DNA of 56,260 nt from an uncultured Bacteroidales bacterium (lineage in GTDB: Bacteria; Bacteroidota; Bacteroidia; Bacteroidales; F082), in contig ONKQ01000029.1 of assembly GCA_900318465.1 (NCBI GenBank), positions 1 to 56,260 of the forward strand, read 5' to 3'. Below the pieces are notes generated by a model, which was not told the DNA's origin, did not search any database, and worked only from the letters and a program-made list of their open reading frames with translations. Each line of letters begins with the position of its first letter. Position 1 is the stretch's first letter. Of the stretch, positions 25,262-31,766 are shown one piece after another. The position numbers and the translations under genes are program-made.

Positions 25262-25275
25262 CAAATTAAATTACA

Positions 25276-25836
25276 ATGAAGAATATCACTTATACGAAAA
25301 CTGGCGACGAAGGCAAGACCTCACTGATAGGCGGCTTGCGCGTCGCGAAATATGACGACCGCGTGGAAGCCTACGGCACCGTCGACGAGCTGAGTGCCTT
25401 CATCGGTGTGCTCTACGACCAAGAGGGCGTCACGGCAGAGATGCGCGCTGTTTTGGACGCTGTACAGAACAAGCTGTTCACCATCGAGTCGCATTTCGCC
25501 TTGGACGAGAACTCAGAGGTGAAAAAAATGATTCCCGTGCTGACCATTGACGATGTGGCCTTCTTGGAGCACGAAATCGACATGATGAACGAACAACTTC
25601 CTGAGCTGAAATCGTTTGTCATTCCTGGCGGCAACCTCAAGGCGAGCCATGCCCATGTGTGCCGCACGGTGTGCCGACGTGCCGAGCGTCAGGGCTGGCG
25701 GTTGGCGGCGCAACATTCCGTCGATTTGCTCGACTTGAAATACCTCAATCGGCTGTCCGACTACTTCTTTGTGCTGTCGAGGTACTTCGTTTTTTTGGAC
25801 AACACCAACGAAACGAATTGGGAATCAACAAAATAG
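25276..25836 (+). CDS. Cob(I)alamin adenosyltransferase, PduO type
   Basis: 186 residues. Family motifs in order: YTKTGDEGKTSLIGG (N-terminal, ATP-binding), RVEAYGTVDELSAFIG, FVIPGG, HVCRTVCRRAER and YLNRLSDYFFVLSRY. These proteins transfer the adenosyl group from ATP to cob(I)alamin or corrinoid precursors to make adenosylcobalamin, the cofactor of methylmalonyl-CoA mutase in the succinate-propionate pathway. The neighbouring carboxylase alpha gene in the window is consistent with this pathway. The start at 25276 gives the exact family N-terminus and follows the inverted repeat. Confidence 0.92.
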   Translation: MKNITYTKTGDEGKTSLIGGLRVAKYDDRVEAYGTVDELSAFIGVLYDQEGVTAEMRAVLDAVQNKLFTIESHFALDENSEVKKMIPVLTIDDVAFLEHEIDMMNEQLPELKSFVIPGGNLKASHAHVCRTVCRRAERQGWRLAAQHSVDLLDLKYLNRLSDYFFVLSRYFVFLDNTNETNWESTK

Positions 25837-25865
25837 AAAATTATTATATTTTTGTAAAAAAACAC

Positions 25866-25894
25866 TTGCATTATATAAAAAAAGTGTATTTTTG
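25866..25894 (+). promoter_or_regulatory. Promoter of the DUF2795-type gene
   Basis: TTG at 25866-25868 and TATTTTTG at 25887-25894 with 18-nt spacing. The ATG at 25922 is 27 bp downstream of the -7 box. Confidence 0.65.
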
Positions 25895-25921
25895 CGCCCT
25901 CAAATTTAACGCACAAAAGAC

Positions 25922-26143
25922 ATGTATTGGACACTAGAATTGGCTTCAAAACTGGAAGACGCTCCTTGGCCCGCCACCCGCGATGAACTTTTGGATTGGG
26001 CCTTACGCACTGGAGCGCAAGAAGAAATCATAGAGAACCTTCAAGAGATGGAAGACGAGGGCGAAATTTACGAGCGCATCGAAGACCTTTGGCCCGATTA
26101 TCCATCGAAAGACGATTTCTTTTTTAATGAGGACGAGTATTAA
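25922..26143 (+). CDS. Small acidic DUF2795-type protein
   Basis: 73 residues, very acidic, with the conserved pattern PWPATRDELLDWALRTGAQ and IIENLQEMEDEGEIYERIEDLWPDYP typical of Bacteroidota DUF2795-like proteins. Predicted mostly helical, no signal or membrane segment. Function is not known; the family is often a single-gene transcription unit. Here it has its own promoter (25866-25894) and a strong intrinsic terminator (26166-26198), so it is expressed alone. Confidence 0.8.
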   Translation: MYWTLELASKLEDAPWPATRDELLDWALRTGAQEEIIENLQEMEDEGEIYERIEDLWPDYPSKDDFFFNEDEY

Positions 26144-26165
26144 TATACTGCAAATCAGTTAGATA

Positions 26166-26198
26166 AAAAGGCTCTCAAGGAAACTTGAGGGTCTTTTT
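26166..26198 (+). terminator. Strong intrinsic terminator with GAAA tetraloop
   Basis: Arms GGCTCTCAAG and CTTGAGGGTC (with G-T wobbles) close a GAAA loop at 26180-26183. The stem is extended by flanking A and T runs that also supply the T-tract (TTTTTTG). Located 22 bp after the DUF2795-type stop. The T-tract supplies the TTTG of the next promoter. Confidence 0.85.
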
Positions 26199-26225
26199 TG
26201 TATATGGCTTTTTTTTGTATTTTTG
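26197..26225 (+). promoter_or_regulatory. Promoter of the M24 aminopeptidase gene, overlapping the terminator
   Basis: TTTG at 26197-26200 and TATTTTTG at 26218-26225, spacing 17 nt. The -33 box is the end of the upstream terminator's T-run. The ATG is 22 bp downstream of the -7 box. Confidence 0.7.
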
Positions 26226-26247
26226 TCCCATCCAAATTTATTGCACT

Positions 26248-27669
26248 ATGTTCACAAAAGACGTTTACAGTGGCCGTCGCGCCACATTGAAAAAGATGAT
26301 TCAGAAGGGCATCGCCTTCTTCCCTGCCAACAACGAAGCACCCTTCAACTACCCTGACAACACCTATATCTATCGTCAGGACAGTAATTTCTCCTATTAT
26401 TTTGGCCTCAACCACCCCGATTTGGTCGGCGTCATCGACTTTGAGACGGGCGAAGAAATCCTCTTCGGCGTGGACGTGACCATCGACGACGTGATTTGGT
26501 GCGGTCCCCTGCCTTCGCTGAAGGAACAAGGCGACTGCATCGGAATCACCGACTGCCGCGACTTCAACAAGTTTGGCGAATACATCCAGCAAGCCATCGC
26601 CAAAGGCCGCCAAATCCACATCCTGCCGACCTATCGCGCTGATACGAAGATTCAATGCTCCGAGTGGCTTGGGTGCCAAATTAATAAGGTGCAGGAATAT
26701 GTCAGCCTCGAACTCATCAAGGCCGTCATCGCCATGCGCGAGGTGAAGAGCGAACTCGAAATCGCGGAGATGGAACGCGCTGCCAACACTGCCTACTACA
26801 TGCACACCACTGCCATGAAGATGTGCAAGCCCGGCATGATCGAACAAGAGATTGCCGGCGTGGTGGAAGGCCTTTCGCTGTCGGGTGGCGGCCCTGTGTC
26901 GTTCCCCGTCATTTTGAGTGTCGATGGCCAGACTTTGCACAACCACGGCCACCACAATGTGCTGAAGGAAGGCCGAATGATGGTTTGCGATGCCGGTGCC
27001 GAAACTGAGAACTACTACGCCTCCGATTTCACCCGCACCACGCCCGTAGGTGGCAAGTTCAACACACGCCAGCGCGAAATCTATGAAATCGTGCTCGCTG
27101 CCAACCAAGCCGTGGCCGAACAAACGCGCCCCTACATGCCTTATATGGTGATGCACACCCTCGCCTGCCGCACTTTAATTGAAGGCTTGAAAGGCGTCGG
27201 CCTGATGAAAGGCGACACCGAAGAAGCCCTGATGAACGGCGCACACTGGCTCTTCATGCCTCACGGACTCGGCCACATGCTCGGCATGGACGTACACGAC
27301 ATGGAAGGCCTCGGAGAGACTTACGTCGGCTACGACGACATCACTCCGCGCTCTACCAAGTTAGGTTTCAGCGGATTGCGTTGCGGCAAGACCCTGAAAC
27401 CAGGCTTTGTGGTCACCGACGAGCCGGGCATCTACTTCATCCCGACCCTCATCGATATGTGGAAGGCCGAAGGCAAGATGAAGGACTTCATCAACTACGA
27501 CAAGTTGGAGACCTACAAAGACTTTGGCGGCATCCGCATCGAGGACGACCTGCTCATCACCGCCGACGGCAATCGTATTCTTGGACGACCGATTCCCAAG
27601 ACCGTTTCGGAAGTCGAGGAGATTTGCGCTCAAGGGCGGGAATGGATTAAGATGACGGCAATGTATTGA
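26248..27669 (+). CDS. pepP: Xaa-Pro aminopeptidase (M24B)
   Basis: 473 residues from the ATG at 26248; the frame is open further upstream but there it overlaps the terminator and promoter. The N-terminal creatinase-like domain (about 1-170) is followed by the pita-bread fold with metal ligands in DAGAETENYYASDFTR (Asp, Asp), GLGHMLG (His), TDEPGIYF (Glu) and IRIEDDLL (Glu). It removes N-terminal residues preceding proline. It is monocistronic, with a terminator at 27714-27760. The last 64 bp of the gene plus 25 bp beyond the stop are duplicated at 28653-28741 (two differences, both synonymous). Confidence 0.93.
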   Translation: MFTKDVYSGRRATLKKMIQKGIAFFPANNEAPFNYPDNTYIYRQDSNFSYYFGLNHPDLVGVIDFETGEEILFGVDVTIDDVIWCGPLPSLKEQGDCIGITDCRDFNKFGEYIQQAIAKGRQIHILPTYRADTKIQCSEWLGCQINKVQEYVSLELIKAVIAMREVKSELEIAEMERAANTAYYMHTTAMKMCKPGMIEQEIAGVVEGLSLSGGGPVSFPVILSVDGQTLHNHGHHNVLKEGRMMVCDAGAETENYYASDFTRTTPVGGKFNTRQREIYEIVLAANQAVAEQTRPYMPYMVMHTLACRTLIEGLKGVGLMKGDTEEALMNGAHWLFMPHGLGHMLGMDVHDMEGLGETYVGYDDITPRSTKLGFSGLRCGKTLKPGFVVTDEPGIYFIPTLIDMWKAEGKMKDFINYDKLETYKDFGGIRIEDDLLITADGNRILGRPIPKTVSEVEEICAQGREWIKMTAMY

Positions 27670-27694
27670 TTATATTTTCTCACGCAGAATCCGC
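27606..27694 (+). repeat. 89-bp direct repeat, left copy (3' end of pepP)
   Basis: 87 of 89 positions match 28653-28741. The left copy holds the last codons and stop of the M24 gene and 25 bp beyond. The two differences (GCT/GCC and GCA/GCG) are synonymous in the pepP frame. The copies bracket a 958-bp segment that carries the toxin-antitoxin pair. Confidence 0.95.
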
Positions 27695-27713
27695 TGAAAA
27701 ATCCTAAAACTGA

Positions 27714-27760
27714 AACCCGAGCCAGAAAGGAGTCCTCTTTTCTGGCTCGGGTTGGTTTTT
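27714..27760 (+). terminator. Terminator after pepP
   Basis: A perfect 15-bp stem (AACCCGAGCCAGAAA with its complement, 27714-27728 and 27739-27753) with a 10-nt loop is followed by GGTTTTT. It lies 45 bp after the stop, inside the segment bracketed by the direct repeats. Confidence 0.92.
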
Positions 27761-27810
27761 CTATGTCTTGATTTCTCGGATATTTTTCCTCATACATGCA
27801 AGAAATTGTG

Positions 27811-27818
27811 TACTTTTG
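27811..27818 (+). promoter_or_regulatory. -7 box TACTTTTG of the toxin-antitoxin operon
   Basis: TACTTTTG ends 25 bp upstream of the antitoxin ATG at 27844. No clear -33 TTTG at 19-23 nt upstream, so the pair may use an activator or a weaker -33. Confidence 0.5.
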
Positions 27819-27843
27819 CACTCAGAAATAAAAACTTAGGCTT

Positions 27844-28143
27844 ATGTGCAGGTACAATATCGCAATAGATGATGCACTGATGGAGGAAGTCAGGCCTCAC
27901 ATTGACAGGGATGTCGCAGTTCAAACGTGGCTTGAGGAACTTCTTCGTAAAGCCTTGCTAAACTATGCGGCTCAGTTCGCTGACTCCAGCGTGTCTAATC
28001 ATGGCAAAACGATTGTGAAGCAATTGAAGTCTCTCGAAAACGACCCCAACGGGTTGTTCAAATTAGATGGGATTTTGAAGCCGTCGCAGTATTCGGCGGA
28101 AGAACTTCGTGACGAGTATCTTAGTGAAAAGTACGGGATATGA
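27844..28143 (+). CDS. Putative antitoxin of a PIN-domain toxin-antitoxin pair
   Basis: 99 residues with an N-terminal ribbon-helix-helix-like or RHH-related segment (YNIAIDDALMEEVRPHIDR ... TWLEELLRKALLNY) and a longer, polar C-terminus ending EELRDEYLSEKYGI. In Bacteroidota such proteins precede PIN toxins and the C-terminus binds the toxin. The stop overlaps the toxin start by 4 bp (ATGA). The pair has lower G+C than its neighbours and sits between two direct repeats. Confidence 0.75.
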   Translation: MCRYNIAIDDALMEEVRPHIDRDVAVQTWLEELLRKALLNYAAQFADSSVSNHGKTIVKQLKSLENDPNGLFKLDGILKPSQYSAEELRDEYLSEKYGI

Positions 28144-28598
28144 AGGTGCTGGTTGATACGAATGTGATTTTGGAGGTGATTCTGCAAAGAGAGAATGTGG
28201 CTTTTGCAAAGAGAAGTCTATCAGTGCTTTCACAAGGGAATCATGAAATGTATCTGACTGTAGGAGGCTTCTATGGAATGCTTTATACGGTAGATAATTA
28301 TCTTCGGAAGGTTTTGGAATTGAAAAAACCTGAAAGGATTGAAGCGCTACGCTCAATTATGAAACAGGTTTTGAATAAGTTTCAGGTGGCAGAACACGAC
28401 CGAGAATCACTTTTACACGGTATCGAAGACAAGACATTTTCCGACCTTGAAGACAGTTGTCAGTATCAGGCGGCTTCGAAAGAAGGATGCATTTTGCTAC
28501 TTACCTTTAATGTGGATGATTTTAATGTAAGTAGCGACTCTTCCGTGAAGATAATGACCCCACAAGAGCTCTTGGAATCGTCTTACTTTGGGATTTGA
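28140..28598 (+). CDS. PIN-domain toxin (VapC-like ribonuclease)
   Basis: 152 residues. A PIN domain is indicated by the first acidic site in LVDTNVILEV (Asp6), DLEDSCQYQAA (conserved acidic cluster in the middle), and the C-terminal LLTFNVDDF, as in the TRN-DF element of PIN nucleases. Members cleave RNA, commonly tRNA. The gene overlaps the antitoxin by 4 bp, arguing for a coupled type II module. Nothing downstream continues the operon: it is followed by the right direct-repeat copy. Confidence 0.85.
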   Translation: MKVLVDTNVILEVILQRENVAFAKRSLSVLSQGNHEMYLTVGGFYGMLYTVDNYLRKVLELKKPERIEALRSIMKQVLNKFQVAEHDRESLLHGIEDKTFSDLEDSCQYQAASKEGCILLLTFNVDDFNVSSDSSVKIMTPQELLESSYFGI

Positions 28599-28652
28599 GA
28601 GTTTTGTGCATTTGGGCAGAAAAAAATGAGGAAAAGAGATTGGCAACATAAG

Positions 28653-28741
28653 TTCGGAAGTCGAGGAGATTTGCGCCCAAGGGCGGGAATGGATTAAGAT
28701 GACGGCGATGTATTGATTATATTTTCTCACGCAGAATCCGC
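28653..28741 (+). repeat. 89-bp direct repeat, right copy (pepP 3' remnant)
   Basis: A near-exact copy of 27606-27694 including the last codons and stop of pepP. Frame and stop are intact but there is no start, so it is a remnant. It lies 55 bp after the toxin stop and flows into the inverted repeat at 28728-28785. Confidence 0.95.
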
Positions 28742-28785
28742 AGAACCATGGGACATTATTCTCAAGATTCTGCGGTTTCTGCGTG
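28728..28785. repeat. Short-unit inverted repeat (CACGCAGAAT family), copy 3
   Basis: Left arm 28728-28747 (CACGCAGAATCCGCAGAACC) and right arm 28766-28785 match as reverse complements at 18 of 20 positions. It lies between convergent genes (toxin and TonB receptor) and could terminate both. The left arm also appears alone at 27681-27699, truncated by the inserted segment. Confidence 0.85.
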
Positions 28786-28793
28786 TAATAGAA

Positions 28794-31316
28794 TCAAAAC
28801 TCCATCACCAACTTCACATTGACATACCTTGGCGTCAGGTAATTCGGGGCGCCGTAGTAACGGTTGTCAATGTATTTCACCCAATTGAAAGAAATAACAT
28901 TGGGAATGTTGAACAAGTTGAAGACATCCAAACTGACAAACATGTTCTTCACATACCTCAGCGGATTGCCTCGGCTGAAGCTGGAAGCCTCGCTGATGAG
29001 TTGCTTGCTGAAACCAACGTCAACGCGGCGATAGGCTGGATAGCGACCCGTCGGGGAATAGAAGTCGGAGTTGTTGTCGTTATAGGGCAATCGCGTCCCA
29101 AACGTCAAAGTCATATTGACACGCCAAGTCGGGGCGATGGGGATGTAGTCTTGGAAAAACAACGAGAAATTGAGCAGCTGGTTCGACGGGCGGCTATGCC
29201 AACCGAGCGCTAAGGTGTCAACCACGTCAACATCGTTGTGATGATAAAACGGCAAAATGTTGCCATTGGCATCAAGCAGGCTATAGTCACCACGGATGTC
29301 CTCGCGGGTGTCCATAATGGAAAGGCTGGCCCAGCTGTCGATGCCTTTCACGAACTCGCCGTTCACTTTGAAATCAAGGCCTGTGGCATATGCCCGCGCC
29401 GATTGGTCGGCATAGTAGCGGATGCGCACATTGTCAATGTCGTAGGGCACCACATGGGTGAAATATTTGAAATAAGCCTCAGTGGTCAGGATGAAAGGCC
29501 GTCCCCATGCGCGAAACTTGAAGTCGTTGCCTGCCACAATCTGATACGACTGTTGGGCTTGAGCGTCTTTATAAAGACTGCCGTCGCGATTGCGGATTTC
29601 GCGGTAGAACGGTGTCTGGTTGTACACACCGCCCGAAAGACGATAGACCAATTCGCGTTTGTTGTCATGAGGCTTATAGGCGATGCCGACCCTCGGACTG
29701 ACGTACACCTTTTTGTTATAGCCCCAGAAATTGGCCCGCAGGCCGCCAGTGAGGACAAACTCACCCTTGTCGCGATAAGGAATAGTCCAGGAGTTTTGCA
29801 CGAAGCCATCCACGTTGTTGACGGAGAGCGTATTGGCCGCACGATGGGCAAAATCCATCGTAATATCAGGCAGAATGTCGGGCATCACGCCAGGCACAAT
29901 GTAAGGATAAGGCAACGAAAAGCCCGCCGAATCCATCATCTGCCACTCGTCAACCTTGTCGTCGATTTCCTGATGCTGGAAACGGAGGCCCCACTTCACC
30001 AAACAGTTGTCGAAAGCGTACATTCCTTTGTGGTCGAGGTTGTAGACCTGTGCATAAAAGGCATTGCGGGCGTGTCTGGTAAGGGTGCCCACTTCGTGGT
30101 TGTCGATCACCTCACCCATATTCTCAGAGCCAATCGCGGTGTTGCGTATGCCGAAGAAATACTGCTCCACCACGTCGTAAGTCTCAGTCTCGTATGTCGA
30201 ATAAGCCGAAGCTATCCATTTCAGGCTCAAGTCGTTGTTGGGCTTGTAGGTCAACGTCAAGGCACCAAGTCCGGTGGTATAGTCGTCAATTTCCTGCCCG
30301 TCGAAATAAACATTGACCTGAAACGGGAAATCGATGTTGCCTGCATTGATTTTGGCATTTTCAGGAATCAGCATGTAGCGGTTCTTGGAATAATAGCCCA
30401 ATAACGACAAATCCCATTTCTCATTAAATTTGTAATCAAACAGTGCCTGCACATCGGTGAAGTTGGGTCGATAGTCGCCTTTGGTGTCCATCATGCCAAG
30501 CACCAAAACCGTGTTTTTGTAACGTGCTCCGACCAAATAGCTGAATTTCTCATTCTTGGTGCAGCCTTCCACGTGGGCTTCCGCTCCCAAGAGACTCAAA
30601 GTCAACGAACCGGCCACCTCGCGTGGGGTTTTGTAGCTCACGTCGAGCACCGACGACATCTTGTCGCCATACTCAGCCGCGAAACCGCCCGCTGAAAATT
30701 GGATGTTGTTGACCAACTGCGAATTGACGAAACTCAAGCCCTCCTGCTGTCCCGACCCGACAAGGAAAGGACGGTAGATCTCGATGCCGTTCACATAAAT
30801 CAGATTCTCGTCGAAATTGCCGCCACGCACCCTATACTGCGAACTTAACTCATTGTTAGACACCACGCCAGGCAAGGTCTTGATCAACGTCTCCACCCCG
30901 CCACCCATAGTGGGCAACAAAGTGGCTTGTTTGGCATCCAATCGCGTGAGGCTGGTGGCATCGGCGGCACGGTCGCTGATGACGGCATCGGCCAACACCG
31001 TGGAGGTGGAAACCAATGTTATGTCCAGCTTGCGCTTCTCGCCCGCGCGCAAACGCACCGTGGCCTGTTTAGGCTCATAGCCGACAAACGAATAACTGAT
31101 GACCAAAGTGGTATCCGACAGCAACGAAAGCTCATAATAGCCTTTTGAGTCGGTCGTTTGGCCTACAAGCAGGTCGACGACAACCACATTGGCCATTTCG
31201 ATGGGATGCCCCGATTCGTCAATCACCTTGCCATAGACCAAGCCCGTCGGCAGTTTCTGCGCCGGCACAAGGAGCGAGATAAACAGGAATGCTATAAGGA
31301 TGATTTTGGCCCGCAT
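28794..31316 (-). CDS. TonB-dependent receptor with carboxypeptidase-like N-domain
   Basis: 840 residues. Signal peptide (MRAKIILIAFLFISLLVPA), a CarboxypepD_reg-like domain (about 25-105, GKVIDESGHPIEMANVVVV, SKGYYELSL), a plug domain (about 120-225, TLIKTLPGVVSNNELSSQYRVRGGNFDENLIYVNGIEIY) and a 22-strand-type barrel ending in RYVNVKLVMEF with a C-terminal Phe. It imports a ligand across the outer membrane using TonB energy. No SusD-like gene is adjacent, so it is not a polysaccharide-utilisation pair; peptide or metal complexes are possible. The upstream gene is rpmB, 107 bp away and terminated separately. Confidence 0.88.
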   Translation of the reverse strand: MRAKIILIAFLFISLLVPAQKLPTGLVYGKVIDESGHPIEMANVVVVDLLVGQTTDSKGYYELSLLSDTTLVISYSFVGYEPKQATVRLRAGEKRKLDITLVSTSTVLADAVISDRAADATSLTRLDAKQATLLPTMGGGVETLIKTLPGVVSNNELSSQYRVRGGNFDENLIYVNGIEIYRPFLVGSGQQEGLSFVNSQLVNNIQFSAGGFAAEYGDKMSSVLDVSYKTPREVAGSLTLSLLGAEAHVEGCTKNEKFSYLVGARYKNTVLVLGMMDTKGDYRPNFTDVQALFDYKFNEKWDLSLLGYYSKNRYMLIPENAKINAGNIDFPFQVNVYFDGQEIDDYTTGLGALTLTYKPNNDLSLKWIASAYSTYETETYDVVEQYFFGIRNTAIGSENMGEVIDNHEVGTLTRHARNAFYAQVYNLDHKGMYAFDNCLVKWGLRFQHQEIDDKVDEWQMMDSAGFSLPYPYIVPGVMPDILPDITMDFAHRAANTLSVNNVDGFVQNSWTIPYRDKGEFVLTGGLRANFWGYNKKVYVSPRVGIAYKPHDNKRELVYRLSGGVYNQTPFYREIRNRDGSLYKDAQAQQSYQIVAGNDFKFRAWGRPFILTTEAYFKYFTHVVPYDIDNVRIRYYADQSARAYATGLDFKVNGEFVKGIDSWASLSIMDTREDIRGDYSLLDANGNILPFYHHNDVDVVDTLALGWHSRPSNQLLNFSLFFQDYIPIAPTWRVNMTLTFGTRLPYNDNNSDFYSPTGRYPAYRRVDVGFSKQLISEASSFSRGNPLRYVKNMFVSLDVFNLFNIPNVISFNWVKYIDNRYYGAPNYLTPRYVNVKLVMEF

Positions 31317-31366
31317 GATGGGATAACTGAAAATGCCCTGAATTATTGTTTACTATTGGTTTCAAA

Positions 31367-31398
31367 CAAAAAAAGCCGCTGCGCAAGGCACAGCAGCT
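31367..31398 (-). terminator. Intrinsic terminator of rpmB
   Basis: On the minus strand an 8-bp stem AGCTGCTG with CAGCGGCT (one G-T pair) around a 9-nt loop is followed by seven T. It lies about 25 bp after the rpmB stop. Confidence 0.85.
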
Positions 31399-31423
31399 GT
31401 ATACTCGTCAGGCATCGCAAGGA

Positions 31424-31666
31424 TTACCAACGTTGCAGGTTGCCGTTGGCAGAAGCGTCCATGATGGCTTGGTAAACGCCCTTCTTGTTGATGGTGCGCA
31501 AACCGGCAGCCGACACTTTCAGCACAACCCACTCGTCCCACTCGGGAACATAGAACTTCTTGATTTTCAGGTTCGGCTCGAAGGTTCTTTTGGTCTTCTT
31601 GTTGGAGTGCGAAACGTTGTTTCCGTGCATGACCTTCTTACCGGTGATTTGACAAACTTTTGACAT
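31424..31666 (-). CDS. rpmB: 50S ribosomal protein L28
   Basis: 80 residues with the L28 core [27 protein letters not shown] and [17 protein letters not shown]-type (here [18 protein letters not shown]). Normal length. It has a textbook promoter (31720-31748) and a terminator (31367-31398), so it is transcribed alone. In many Bacteroidota rpmB is followed by rpmG and a DUF4295 gene; neither is here, so that cluster is split in this genome. Confidence 0.95.
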   Translation of the reverse strand: MSKVCQITGKKVMHGNNVSHSNKKTKRTFEPNLKIKKFYVPEWDEWVVLKVSAAGLRTINKKGVYQAIMDASANGNLQRW

Positions 31667-31719
31667 GACTCTTATCCTTTATCCTTTAATTTTACAATTG
31701 TCTTTTTTCTAACGGGCTG

Positions 31720-31748
31720 CAAAAGTACAAAATTTTTCTTTTGCCAAA
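31720..31748 (-). promoter_or_regulatory. rpmB promoter, near-consensus
   Basis: Minus-strand -33 TTTG at 31745-31748 and -7 TACTTTTG at 31720-31727, spacing 17 nt. The 53-nt leader holds a tandem AAAGGATAAAGGAT purine stretch close to the ATG. Confidence 0.75.
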
Positions 31749-31766
31749 GGTTTTTCAGCAATTTTT

